Below, piece by piece: positions 1 through 7,856 of a stretch of DNA of 64,000 nucleotides. This DNA is from Alistipes sp. (GTDB lineage Bacteria; Bacteroidota; Bacteroidia; Bacteroidales; Rikenellaceae): the NCBI GenBank assembly GCA_017403125.1, contig JAFQOR010000029.1:28474-92473 (forward strand). The letters run 5' to 3'. Made by a program: the position numbers and the translations under genes. The stretch's first letter is position 1. Every line of letters begins with the position of its first letter. The notes under the pieces were generated by a model that saw only the letters and a program-made list of their open reading frames with translations, was not told the origin of the DNA and searched no databases.

Positions 1-1235
1 AGATACCCCAGGCAGTAGCTGTTTTGGACCCCAAGCGCACCGACTGCACCTACCCCTTTGACGAGTTGTCGGGGTGTGGCGTTGGATTTAAGCTTGTCGA
101 GGCCTATGCACGACGCAACAATATCCCATTCAAGGATATTGAGCATCTGCTCGACCTTCTGGTCGTAAGCATCGCCTCGGATATTGTACCTCTTGTGGAT
201 GAGAACCGAATCTTAGCGTACTACGGATTGCGTAAACTCAACTCCGAGCCGTCGAAGGGTCTTCTCTCCATAATTAAGATTTGCGGATTGGAGGGACACA
301 ACATCACCATAGATGATATTGTGTTCAAGATAGGTCCACGCATCAATGCTGCGGGTCGCATGCGCATGGACGAGGATGACGAGAACGCAGCACCTTCGGG
401 AGGACACGCCGCTGTGAGCCTCCTTATCGAGGGTAACGAGACCGAGGCACAGAAGTTCGGCGAGGTCATCGACTCCTACAACCAGGACCGCAAGAGCATC
501 GACCGCAATGTCACACAGGAGGCGCACGACTATGTCGAGGCAAATCCGGAGTTGAAGGCACGCAAAAGCACCGTAATCTACAACCCCAAGTGGATGAAGG
601 GCATCGTTGGCATCGTGGCATCGCGCCTTATCGAGTCGTACTACCGCCCTACGGTAGTACTCACCAAGTCCAATGGGTTGGTCACAGGCTCGGCGCGCTC
701 GGTGGCAGGCTTCGACCTCTATCAGGCTGTGGAGTCGTGTTCGGACCTTTTGGAGAACTTTGGCGGCCACATGTATGCTGCGGGTCTTACGATGAAGGAG
801 GAGAATGTCGAGGCATTCACCAAGCGCTTCAACGACTACGTGGAGCAGAATATCGACCCACAGATTCTCGTGCCACAGGTCGATATTGACAGCGAGTTGC
901 TCTTCTCGGAGATTACCGATGACTTCCACCAGCAGCTCAACGCCTTCCAGCCCTTCGGTCCGGGTAACACAGCGCCGGTATTTATGACACGCGGGGCAAG
1001 CAACAGGGGTGATGCAAAGCTCGTAGGAGCCGAGTGTGACCACCTGCGTATGGACCTTATGCAGCGCCAGAAGCCACACACGACGATTCCGGCAATAGCG
1101 TTCCAGCAGCCCACGCACTACGAATGGGTAAGGGCAGGCAAGCCCATCTCGGTATGCTACCAGATTGTCGAGAACCACTATCGCGGCACGGTGAGCAAGC
1201 AGCTGCGAGTTAAGGACATCAAACCCGAGAGGTAG
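1..1235 (+). CDS. recJ: RecJ single-strand-specific 5'-3' exonuclease, C-terminal part (5' end outside window)
   Basis: The reading frame is open from the window edge, so the gene starts upstream and about 411 codons are seen. RecJ degrades single-stranded DNA 5' to 3' in recombination, base-excision and mismatch repair. The visible part opens in the DHH core (PKRTDCTYPFDELSGCGVGF), continues through FKIGPRINAAGRM, and carries the DHHA1 nucleic-acid-binding domain with the motif ENFGGHMYAAGLTM, followed by the C-terminal OB-like domain (PFGPGNTAPVF). These are typical RecJ landmarks. The N-terminal metal-binding DHH motif itself lies outside the window. A strong terminator follows about 45 bp after the stop. 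Confidence 0.95.
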   Translation, partial: IPQAVAVLDPKRTDCTYPFDELSGCGVGFKLVEAYARRNNIPFKDIEHLLDLLVVSIASDIVPLVDENRILAYYGLRKLNSEPSKGLLSIIKICGLEGHNITIDDIVFKIGPRINAAGRMRMDEDDENAAPSGGHAAVSLLIEGNETEAQKFGEVIDSYNQDRKSIDRNVTQEAHDYVEANPELKARKSTVIYNPKWMKGIVGIVASRLIESYYRPTVVLTKSNGLVTGSARSVAGFDLYQAVESCSDLLENFGGHMYAAGLTMKEENVEAFTKRFNDYVEQNIDPQILVPQVDIDSELLFSEITDDFHQQLNAFQPFGPGNTAPVFMTRGASNRGDAKLVGAECDHLRMDLMQRQKPHTTIPAIAFQQPTHYEWVRAGKPISVCYQIVENHYRGTVSKQLRVKDIKPER

Positions 1236-1277
1236 GATATAGTTAGCAGTGTAACAATATAGTGGAATAGATTATTT

Positions 1278-1322
1278 GCCGTCGGCTATCCTTGATTAGT
1301 GGTAGCCGACGGCTATTTTATT
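1278..1322 (+). terminator. Rho-independent terminator of recJ
   Basis: Perfect 11-bp stem GCCGTCGGCTA (1278-1288) / TAGCCGACGGC (1303-1313) with a 14-nt loop, followed by the T-rich tail TATTTTATT. It lies just downstream of the recJ stop and separates recJ from the next transcription unit. Confidence 0.85.
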
Positions 1323-1376
1323 GGGCAATTGACGCATATTTACCGCCCCATATATTGCACTAACAAAAAAAATTTA

Positions 1377-1384
1377 TAACTTTG
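1377..1384 (+). promoter_or_regulatory. Bacteroidota -7 box TAACTTTG in front of structured RNA 1
   Basis: TAACTTTG fits the Bacteroidota TAnnTTTG consensus. The start site would be near 1389-1391, exactly at the foot of the first hairpin of the RNA. The downstream TATTGT is also conserved in the homologous RNA at the other end of the window. Confidence 0.7.
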
Positions 1385-1388
1385 TATT

Positions 1389-1628
1389 GTCGAAGCGACG
1401 CCTTCGACTTTCATATTTTGATGAAAGTGTATTAGCTTTTATCCTCGATTGGGAATCTGGAAAATTTCAAATACTGCGAGGAGGGCAACACACTCGTCAC
1501 TCCGTATTGTTTTGTTTGGGGTGTTCTGTACCCCGTACTCAATACGAGTGTGGGGTATTGTTTATTCGCAGTAAGGTATTCCAGAACCTCCAATCGTATA
1601 AACTAATCGGCTCCACACTTTCTTTTTT
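1389..1628 (+). ncRNA. Structured RNA 1: ~240-nt rod-shaped RNA ending in an intrinsic terminator
   Basis: A 5' hairpin (GTCGAAG 1389-1395 / CTTCGAC 1402-1408) is followed by a long chain of nested pairings. GAAAGTGT (1423-1430) pairs with ACACTTTC (1615-1622); ATTAG with CTAAT (1603-1607); GATTGG with CCAATC; AATAC and TGCGA with TCGCA and GTATT; ACACTCGT with ACGAGTGT; and an apical hairpin GGGGT/ACCCC encloses GTTCTGT. The closing stem runs straight into TTTTTT (1623-1628). A homologue lies at 63180-63423 on the minus strand with the same promoter, apical loop and 3' end. The single rod with internal loops resembles 6S RNA architecture, and promoter plus terminator boundaries fit the description of Bacteroidales structured RNAs, but I cannot confirm the family. 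The small lipoprotein gene follows after 53 nt with no visible promoter of its own, so the RNA could also be a terminator-bearing leader. Confidence 0.7.
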
Positions 1629-1681
1629 GATGATAACCGCCGCAACGGAGCCGCAACGGCAAGACAAAACAAACTATTAAC

Positions 1682-1960
1682 ATGAAAACTTTTTTTAAGG
1701 TAATGCTAATGTTGGCATTAGTTGGAGGTGTTGCTACATCAACTACGGGATGTAGAAATGCAGGTAAGGCTACAAATGACATATGCAATAGCAAGAGAGA
1801 GCAGGAGTGCATAAAGTATTGTTGCGAATTACTTGGCTTATCAACAATAACACCTCAACTTAAAGAAAAAACTCTCCAATTCATATGCAACTCTCTAAAG
1901 TGTTGTGATAATATCGATGCATACAAAGATCTTGTAATGGCATACTCAGCATTATCTTAA
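1682..1960 (+). CDS. Small cysteine-rich putative lipoprotein
   Basis: 92 residues, family not recognised. The N-terminus is a lipoprotein signal: MKTFFKVMLMLALVGGVATS followed by TTGC, so Cys24 would be lipidated and the protein would sit in a membrane facing the periplasm or the cell surface. The mature ~69 residues hold six more cysteines (CNSKREQEC, YCC, FIC, KCC), which suggests disulfide bonding in the periplasm. It follows structured RNA 1 by 53 nt and may be transcribed by read-through of that RNA's terminator. No conserved neighbours indicate a role. Confidence 0.6.
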   Translation: MKTFFKVMLMLALVGGVATSTTGCRNAGKATNDICNSKREQECIKYCCELLGLSTITPQLKEKTLQFICNSLKCCDNIDAYKDLVMAYSALS

Positions 1961-2088
1961 CCATTATTGATAGAAACTCGATACTTCACGCATCTATATA
2001 TATCGAAAGTTGAACGTTGCTGGTGGATAAAAGAGACCCAACACCAACATACGAGATATAAACAAAGAGGTCTCGATAATCTAAACTT

Positions 2089-2571
2089 ATGGCAAGTAAA
2101 TTTGTTAAGAAATGTCAAAATTGTGGTGCAGAGATGAACGGCTATTCGACGAAGTGCACCAACTGTGGAACCGAAATTCAGTTGAAGCGCAACTGGTTTG
2201 TCACCTTCTGGTTATGGTTAGGAATAATCGGGAGTACCTTGGGCATAATCATCAATGTCGATATACTCCTAAATTTACGAAAGATGAGCGAAGGAATGCC
2301 TGAATTTACGTTGACACAATTGGCAATAGTAGTATGCTCTTGCTTATGCTTAATGGGATATATCATGCTGCTACTATGGAAACGAGCTGGATTCTACACA
2401 ATCGTAGGCGCCAATCTTACAGCATTAGGTTTAACGATAATGATGATTGGCACATTCCCCATAGCAAGTTTTGTTGGATTTATAATCGGAACCCTGCTTT
2501 TCTTCGGCATACTCAATATTCGCCGCAACGGAATCTCATATTGGGACGCCATGGAGCTTCGTAAAAAATAA
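2089..2571 (+). CDS. Zinc-ribbon membrane protein
   Basis: 160 residues. Residues about 10-30 form a zinc ribbon with two CxxC knuckles (CQNCG and CTNCG, 14 residues apart). Then come four hydrophobic stretches, about 37-60, 75-97, 102-120 and 124-143, predicted as membrane helices. The C-terminal tail is charged. Zinc-ribbon plus transmembrane proteins of this kind are common and mostly uncharacterised; the cytosolic ribbon may bind protein or nucleic acid. It stands alone between the small lipoprotein and the DksA-like gene, with a terminator downstream. Confidence 0.75.
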   Translation: MASKFVKKCQNCGAEMNGYSTKCTNCGTEIQLKRNWFVTFWLWLGIIGSTLGIIINVDILLNLRKMSEGMPEFTLTQLAIVVCSCLCLMGYIMLLLWKRAGFYTIVGANLTALGLTIMMIGTFPIASFVGFIIGTLLFFGILNIRRNGISYWDAMELRKK

Positions 2572-2653
2572 CATACAAAGAGAGATGTCATAGTCGGGGC
2601 TTTACTATATTTTGCGACTACATATAGCCTAAAAACAGGGGCATTTTCAGTCA

Positions 2654-2695
2654 AGGTTATCCTATGTGTTCACATAAGATAACCTCTCTTTTATC
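2654..2695 (+). terminator. Terminator of the zinc-ribbon protein gene
   Basis: AGGTTATC (2654-2661) pairs with GATAACCT (2678-2685) and TATGTG with CACATA inside it, giving a 14-bp stem with one mismatch. The T-rich stretch CTCTTTTATC follows. Confidence 0.7.
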
Positions 2696-2781
2696 TACTT
2701 TTTTTTCTAATTATTTGCATGTGTCATATTTTTTGCGTACTTTTACAATTATTATAACTAAAAAGTATAAATTTTACGACT

Positions 2782-3156
2782 ATGGCAGAGGAGAAGACAC
2801 GTTACAACGATACCGAACTCGAGGAGTTCCGTAAGTTGATTGAGCAGAAGTTGGCCTCGGCACGTGCCGACTATGATATGTTACGTTCAGCTACGAGCAA
2901 CGAAAACGATACGGAGGATTCGTCTCCTACCTTCAAGGTCTTGGAGGAGGGCGCGACAACGCTCTCAAAGGAGGAGTATGGTCGTTTGGCTCAGCGTCAG
3001 GCAAAGTTCATTCGCAACCTCGAAATGGCGCTGGTGCGCATAAACAACAAGACATACGGCATCTGTAAGACCACCGGTAAACTTATCCCTCGTGAGCGTC
3101 TGCTGCGCGTGCCACACGCTACGGAGTGCATCGAGGCAAAGGAGGCACGCAAATAA
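2782..3156 (+). CDS. DksA/TraR-family protein with two of four zinc cysteines replaced
   Basis: 124 residues. An N-terminal coiled-coil hairpin (about 8-95) precedes a C-terminal zinc-finger-like module, YGICKTTGKLIPRERL then ATECIEAKEA. DksA-type proteins enter the RNA polymerase secondary channel and modulate transcription, usually with ppGpp. The canonical finger is CxxC...CxxC; here the second and fourth cysteines are Thr and Ala, leaving CKTT...CIEA. I recall the same loss in other Bacteroidota homologues, so it is probably a lineage trait rather than decay. The start is ATG 2782; no upstream alternative is better. A bidirectional terminator follows. Confidence 0.85.
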   Translation: MAEEKTRYNDTELEEFRKLIEQKLASARADYDMLRSATSNENDTEDSSPTFKVLEEGATTLSKEEYGRLAQRQAKFIRNLEMALVRINNKTYGICKTTGKLIPRERLLRVPHATECIEAKEARK

Positions 3157-3236
3157 TAGCACAGTGCCCATAACGCTACCATATACACCAACACATGGGG
3201 GTTAGGTGTGTAAGGTCCGATGGTCTGTGAAGTAAA

Positions 3237-3280
3237 TACAAAGCCTTGGCGAATAATGCGTCAAGGCTTTGTATTTTTTT
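3237..3280 (+). terminator. Terminator of the DksA-like gene
   Basis: A perfect 12-bp stem, TACAAAGCCTTG (3237-3248) with its complement at 3262-3273, is followed by seven T residues (3274-3280). Confidence 0.85.
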
Positions 3281-3284
3281 GGGG

Positions 3285-3460
3285 GGGGCGTTTCGCCTTT
3301 GCGCGAGAGCCGATGAGCGAAGAGGGGATTAAGGAGGTTAAAGAAGTTAGGGAGGTTAGGGATAGTGAGCATGTTCACTAAATTCCCTAATCTCCCTATA
3401 CTTGTTCAACTCTCTAATGGAGAGGCGTAACGCAGCCGTCCGCCTGTATAATCGTTCGAC
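3285..3460. repeat. Dispersed purine-rich hairpin repeat, copy 1
   Basis: The purine-rich arm around 3341-3367 contains TTAGGGAGGTTAGGGA and pairs with TCCCTAATCTCCCT (3384-3397) through a near-perfect stem that includes TAGTGA/TTCACTA around a GCATG loop. The right end GTATAATCGTTCG (3447-3459) matches the end of copy 2 at 20519-20531. Related copies occur at about 20255-20531 and 62195-62375. Confidence 0.6.
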
Positions 3461-3463
3461 TCG

Positions 3464-5302
3464 CTATGTAAAGCTCTGCATCTCTATAAGATGTGCATAT
3501 ATACCACCCTTGGCAAGCAACTCGGCATGAGTACCCTGCTCGGCAACACGTCCCTGATCGATAACATAGATGCAGTCGGCATTATAGATGGTGCTCAAAC
3601 GATGTGCAATAACAATCGAGGTGCGCCCTTCAAGGAGCTTCGACAGTGCATCTTGCACTAACTTTTCGCTCTCGGTATCGAGCGCAGATGTTGCCTCGTC
3701 GAGGATAAGTATCTCGGGATTTTTAAGAATTGCGCGTGCGATACTCAAACGCTGACGCTGACCACCCGAAAGTTTCGCTCCACGGTCACCGATATTTGTA
3801 TCGTAGCCCTCGGGGCTCTCCATGATAAAGCCATGAGCATTTGCAATCTTTGCCGCCTCGACTACCTCCTCCTTGGTTGCCGTAGGACGACCCAAAAGGA
3901 TGTTACTCTCGATAGTATCGTTAAAGAGCATGGTCTCCTGCGCTACAATACTCATACTACGACGAAGACTCTCCTGCTGCAACTGTTTTATAGAGACGCC
4001 ATCGAAGAGAATATCTCCCTCGGTGACATCGTAGAAACGCGGGATAAGTTCACTCAACGTAGATTTTCCTCCTCCCGAAGGCCCTACAAGGGCAATGGTC
4101 TGACCCTTGCGGATGGTTATAGATACGTCGTTGATAACCTCGCGTGCACCATCATAGGTAAAGTGGACATTACGAAGCTCGATACTCTCCTTCAGGCCCT
4201 CAAAAGGCTTTGCATCGGGAGCATCCTTAACCTCGCTCTCGGTGTCGATGATAGAGAATATTCGCTCTCCCGCAGCAACACCCTGATTGATGCTGGCAAA
4301 TTGGTCAATAAACGAGCGCAACGGACGTGTAATCTGTGAGAAGGCTGCGATAAATGCGATGAATCCTGCACCATCGAGATCACCATCACCCACAAGCGTG
4401 CCTCCAAAGACCAGAATAACGGCTACGGCAGTGATGCCGAGGAACTCGCTCATAGGCGACGCAAGCTGCTGCTTACGTGCCATGGAGAGGAAGAGGCGCG
4501 ACATATCTGCATTTATGGCCTTAAACTTCTCTTTAAGCGACTTTGTTGCATTATAGCCCTTGACAACCTTGATGCCCGTGAGCGACTCGTCCAAGACCGA
4601 AACAAGGTCTGCCATACGCTCCTGACCCTTTTGTGCCGGATGGCGCAGGCGTTTGACAATGCTGCCGATAAGAATGCCGACAAGAGGCAGGAAGACAACT
4701 GCAAAGAGTGATAACTGCCATGAGATGCTAATCATAAGCACCAAGTAGCCGATAATGAGCAACGGGTCGCGGAAGGCAACCTGCAAGGTGTTGGTGATAC
4801 AGAACTGCACCATCATAACATCCTGCGTAATCTTCGACATCACATCGCCCTTGCGCTGCTCACTGAAATAGCCGACATGCATATCTATGACACGTGTGTA
4901 CATATCGTTACGCATACGCAGCAAAGTCTGAATACGTAACGACTCAACAGTCATGGCGGCAGCGTAGCGGAAAGTATTGCTCAACAGGTTCATACACACC
5001 GTCGTAATACCCAATAGGGCAAGGAAATGTATGCTGTCGAACTCTGCGCCAAAGATTGTGGTATAGAAGTAGAATAGTATCTGGTTGAATCCTGCCTCGG
5101 TAAACTCCAATGCCGGAAACTCATAAACGGGCACGAAGTTGAAACCTCCCTCGGAGGTAAACATGGCATTCAGTATGGGTATTATCATCGCATAGTTGAA
5201 GGTGTTGAACACGGCATGCAACGCAGCATAGATAAAGTAGGGTATCGTATATCGCTTCAAAGGACGAGCAAAGCCCAGAAGTCGTAAGTATGTCTTCAAC
5301 AT
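3464..5302 (-). CDS. ABC exporter, fused membrane and ATPase domains (MsbA-like)
   Basis: 612 residues, a half-transporter that would work as a homodimer in the inner membrane. Residues 1-340 form the six-helix type IV exporter domain. Residues about 375-612 are the nucleotide-binding domain: Walker A GPSGGGKST (407-415), signature LSGGQRQRLS, Walker B ILILDEATSALD and the H-loop IVIAHRLST. Homologues flip lipid A or other lipids (MsbA) or export drugs or peptides; the substrate cannot be told from sequence. It lies 60 bp downstream of nrnA on the same strand and is probably co-transcribed with it. Confidence 0.9.
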   Translation of the reverse strand: MLKTYLRLLGFARPLKRYTIPYFIYAALHAVFNTFNYAMIIPILNAMFTSEGGFNFVPVYEFPALEFTEAGFNQILFYFYTTIFGAEFDSIHFLALLGITTVCMNLLSNTFRYAAAMTVESLRIQTLLRMRNDMYTRVIDMHVGYFSEQRKGDVMSKITQDVMMVQFCITNTLQVAFRDPLLIIGYLVLMISISWQLSLFAVVFLPLVGILIGSIVKRLRHPAQKGQERMADLVSVLDESLTGIKVVKGYNATKSLKEKFKAINADMSRLFLSMARKQQLASPMSEFLGITAVAVILVFGGTLVGDGDLDGAGFIAFIAAFSQITRPLRSFIDQFASINQGVAAGERIFSIIDTESEVKDAPDAKPFEGLKESIELRNVHFTYDGAREVINDVSITIRKGQTIALVGPSGGGKSTLSELIPRFYDVTEGDILFDGVSIKQLQQESLRRSMSIVAQETMLFNDTIESNILLGRPTATKEEVVEAAKIANAHGFIMESPEGYDTNIGDRGAKLSGGQRQRLSIARAILKNPEILILDEATSALDTESEKLVQDALSKLLEGRTSIVIAHRLSTIYNADCIYVIDQGRVAEQGTHAELLAKGGIYAHLIEMQSFT

Positions 5303-5362
5303 ATAATCAAAATCTTCGACCCGCGCCCCATAATCTCAACCGTGGGTCAATTCATCTACAAA

Positions 5363-6388
5363 TTAAAGTTTGCCTTCGGCGGCATACTCCTTTACGGAGT
5401 TCTCGTAGTGAGCCAACGTCTCCTCCATCGATACAAACGACTTGCCACCGGCAGCATTGCGATGGCCACCACCATTGAAGTAGCGCTGCGCAAAGACGTT
5501 TACATCGACATCGCCACGCGAACGCAACGACACACGAATAAAGTCGCTATGCTCGGTAAACATCGCCGACATCTTCATCTTCTTTATGGTCAGGGGATAG
5601 TTTACGAAGCCCTCGGAGTCGCCCTGCTGGAACCAGAAACGACGCAACTCGTCAGCCGTAAGCGACATGTGAGCTACGGCTCCGTTGTGGAATATCTTCA
5701 TCTTGCGATTGATAACATAGCCAAACAGACGTGCACGACCCTCGGTGAAGGAGTTATAGACGTGGTTGTGAATATCCGGGATAGAGATGCCCGTAGCGGC
5801 CAACACCGAAACCATGCGGAATACATCGGGTGTAACAGACGAGAAGGCAAAATTGCCCGTGTCTGTCATCATTCCCACGAATAGGTTTACTGCCATGTTG
5901 GGTGATATCTGCTCGACACCATAAAGCTCCTCAACAATAAGCGCTACGAGGTAGCATGTGCTCGACGCCTCGGGGTACGACAGCATAAGGTCAAAATCCA
6001 CAGATGGGTCGAGATGGTGGTCGATTAGTATGCGCTTGGCATGCTGATTCTCGTCGATAAGATCTCCGAGGTGGTCAAGACGCGACAACGAATGAAAATC
6101 GAGCGAGAAGATGATATCCGCACTCTTAACCGCAGCATTTGCTCTGCCATCCTTATCATCCTTGAAGACAACAATATCCTCGATACCGGGCATAAATTCA
6201 AGGTAGTAGGGGTATCGATTTGGAAGGATGCAGGTTACCTTGTGACCCTGCTTTGAGAGTATCTCCGCCCAAGCCAACGACGAGCCTATGGCGTCACCAT
6301 CGGGGTTAGTGTGCGAGAGAATAACTATCGAGCTTGGCGTAGCAAGAAACGACCGCAGCTCGTCCAATTTGTTTTTGCCAATAACCAT
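5363..6388 (-). CDS. nrnA: NrnA-type DHH phosphoesterase (oligoribonuclease / pAp phosphatase)
   Basis: 341 residues. NrnA hydrolyses short RNA oligonucleotides (including pGpG from cyclic-di-GMP turnover in some species) and often 3'-phosphoadenosine-5'-phosphate. The DHH domain shows SHTNPDGDAIGSS (25-37), a D-F-H at 97-99 and the family motif LIDHH (121-125), all metal-binding. The C-terminal DHHA1 domain ends with FNGGGHRNAAGG. Start ATG 6388 lies about 24 nt downstream of the start site expected from TATATTTG at 6426-6419. The ABC exporter gene follows 60 bp later. Confidence 0.9.
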   Translation of the reverse strand: MVIGKNKLDELRSFLATPSSIVILSHTNPDGDAIGSSLAWAEILSKQGHKVTCILPNRYPYYLEFMPGIEDIVVFKDDKDGRANAAVKSADIIFSLDFHSLSRLDHLGDLIDENQHAKRILIDHHLDPSVDFDLMLSYPEASSTCYLVALIVEELYGVEQISPNMAVNLFVGMMTDTGNFAFSSVTPDVFRMVSVLAATGISIPDIHNHVYNSFTEGRARLFGYVINRKMKIFHNGAVAHMSLTADELRRFWFQQGDSEGFVNYPLTIKKMKMSAMFTEHSDFIRVSLRSRGDVDVNVFAQRYFNGGGHRNAAGGKSFVSMEETLAHYENSVKEYAAEGKL

Positions 6389-6418
6389 AAGCGGGCAAAA
6401 TTATTGCATTAAATTGCG

Positions 6419-6426
6419 CAAATATA
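6419..6426 (-). promoter_or_regulatory. -7 box TATATTTG for nrnA
   Basis: On the minus strand TATATTTG matches TAnnTTTG and would start RNA near 6412, 24 nt before the nrnA ATG. Confidence 0.6.
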
Positions 6427-6674
6427 ATAAAAATAGGTATAACATCCTAATATATCCCCCATTTTAACCAACATACAGGCAATAACCCCTACTCGCGTTG
6501 CCAACACAACATGACAAAACTATGCTTTTCGCACCCAATACTTGACACAATTTGGACTGCATTGTAGAGAATAAAGAGCAGTAAGAGGAGAGCAAGAGGG
6601 GAGCAAGGAGAGCCGGGAAGATTGCCACAGCCGCCGTCAATCCTCGCAATAAACAGGCTAAAAATGGGGCACAG

Positions 6675-6715
6675 ACATAAAATATAGAGGCCGACTAAAT
6701 ATTTAGTCGGCCTCT
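6675..6715 (-). terminator. Terminator of the ompH pair
   Basis: A perfect 30-nt palindrome (6686-6715; half-site AGAGGCCGACTAAAT) lies 26 bp after the ompH stop. It is followed on the minus strand by a T-rich tract (ATATTTTATG). Confidence 0.85.
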
Positions 6716-6741
6716 CGAATTCAGAGTTGCCAAGAGCTACC

Positions 6742-7284
6742 CTACTCCGCCTTCGCATCAGCGATGCCCAACTCGCGCTTCACATCTGCTGTGAGATCCG
6801 TAAGTGCCGCCGCATCGAAGTATGCCAAACCGGCCGACGTAGGCTCGTTGTTTGCTGTGTTAAAGACAGCCAGAAAGCCGCCTGCCTGTGCTACCTTATT
6901 TACAGCATCGGTAGCCTTGGTGTAGATAGGGGCAAGCTCTGCCGCCTCCTTCTGCTGCATATCCTGCTGTGCAATCTGCTGGAAGTCGATGATGCGCTGC
7001 TGCATCTCCTGCAACTCGCGCTCCTTCATCTGACGAGTGGTGTCGCTATATGTGCTAACACTCTTCTCATACTCCAAATACTTGGTGTTGAACTCAACCT
7101 GAATAGCCTCAATCTGCTCCTGCAAATCCTTACCATAGGCTTCGAGGTTTGCCAAAGCCGTCTGATACTCCGGCATATTGGGTACGATAGCCGCCAAATC
7201 AACACGTCCGAACTTCTGCGCCGATGCCGACGTTGCGCCCATGATGAACACAAGTGCAAGAGTTAGTTTCAAAATCTTTTTCAT
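6742..7284 (-). CDS. OmpH/Skp-family periplasmic chaperone (second of a pair)
   Basis: 180 residues from ATG 7284 (an in-frame GTG lies at 7290). The signal peptide MKKILKLTLALVFIMGATSASAQ is followed by FGRVDLAAIVPNMPEY, the usual OmpH opening, and a long Gln/Glu-rich coiled coil (about 40-120) that forms the tentacles of the jellyfish-shaped Skp trimer. Skp-type chaperones carry unfolded outer-membrane proteins to the Bam machine, which fits the neighbourhood of bamA. It lies 33 bp downstream of a second ompH-like gene; the two are diverged paralogues. Confidence 0.85.
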   Translation of the reverse strand: MKKILKLTLALVFIMGATSASAQKFGRVDLAAIVPNMPEYQTALANLEAYGKDLQEQIEAIQVEFNTKYLEYEKSVSTYSDTTRQMKERELQEMQQRIIDFQQIAQQDMQQKEAAELAPIYTKATDAVNKVAQAGGFLAVFNTANNEPTSAGLAYFDAAALTDLTADVKRELGIADAKAE

Positions 7285-7317
7285 CTTCACTTTTTACTTA
7301 ATTATACATTGATTACT

Positions 7318-7827
7318 CTATTTCTTCAAAGCCTCGATAATGCGGTCGGTAAAGTCCACCCTCGTAGCATAGTATAGGATGGTGGGATTAGACGAAATAT
7401 CGATAACAAGGTCGTAGCCATACTGTGCCGAGAACTGCTCAATAGCCGTAAACACCTGCTTCTGTATAGGCTGAATAAGCTCCAAGCGGCGCTTCATAAG
7501 CTCGCCATCGGTACCAAACAACGACTCCTGATACTCGGTTGCCTCGGCCTCCATCTTTAAGATACGCTGCTCGACCTCTTGGCGCGCACTCGCGCTAAGC
7601 GCATCACGCTGCTGCATATAGCTATTGTAGAGTGTTTCTACCTCCTGGAACTTGGCATCCACCTGCTTCTGATACTGCTCGGCAAGCTCCTCGATGCTCT
7701 CCAAAGCGTTGTTATATGCTGTGAGTGACTTGAAAATCTTTTCGCTATCTACGACCATGTAGTTCTGCGCCGATGCCATGCCCATAGTCATAATCGACAG
7801 AACAAGTGTTAAAATCATGCGTTTCAT
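7318..7827 (-). CDS. OmpH/Skp-family periplasmic chaperone (first of a pair)
   Basis: 169 residues from ATG 7827 (an ATG two codons upstream at 7833 is equally possible). Signal peptide MKRMILTLVLSIMTMGMASA, then YMVVDSEKIFKSL, a helical coiled-coil middle (about 35-115), and a C-terminal β-strand (YDLVIDISSNPTILYYA) that matches the Skp body domain. It would help deliver β-barrel proteins to BamA, encoded immediately upstream. A TATATTTG box (7864-7857) suggests that the two ompH genes have their own promoter in addition to any read-through from bamA. Confidence 0.85.
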   Translation of the reverse strand: MKRMILTLVLSIMTMGMASAQNYMVVDSEKIFKSLTAYNNALESIEELAEQYQKQVDAKFQEVETLYNSYMQQRDALSASARQEVEQRILKMEAEATEYQESLFGTDGELMKRRLELIQPIQKQVFTAIEQFSAQYGYDLVIDISSNPTILYYATRVDFTDRIIEALKK

Positions 7828-7856
7828 AACCATATCGTTTTAAGTATTTACTCTTA

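Larger units (their letters stand above)
3157..3463. other. Convergent intergenic gap: terminator plus dispersed repeat
   Basis: This 307-bp gap lies between the DksA-like gene and the oppositely oriented ABC exporter gene. It holds a strong terminator (3237-3280), a G-run, and one copy of the GTTAGGGAG hairpin repeat (3285-3460). No gene is seen. Confidence 0.7.
6389..6741. other. Intergenic gap between nrnA and ompH
   Basis: This 353-bp gap holds the nrnA promoter box at its left end and a perfect terminator palindrome at 6686-6715. Between them lies a purine-rich stretch (6575-6625) without a recognisable gene. Open frames running through the palindrome are not credible. Confidence 0.6.

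Noticed and set aside
1387-1680. A 97-codon open frame starting with TTG upstream of the small lipoprotein
   Set aside because: It runs through the promoter-proximal hairpin, rod and terminator of structured RNA 1. Base pairing explains the sequence better than coding.
6464-6758. Minus-strand frames of 61 and 89 codons between ompH and nrnA
   Set aside because: The longer one reads through the perfect 30-nt terminator palindrome, and neither has a plausible start or family.
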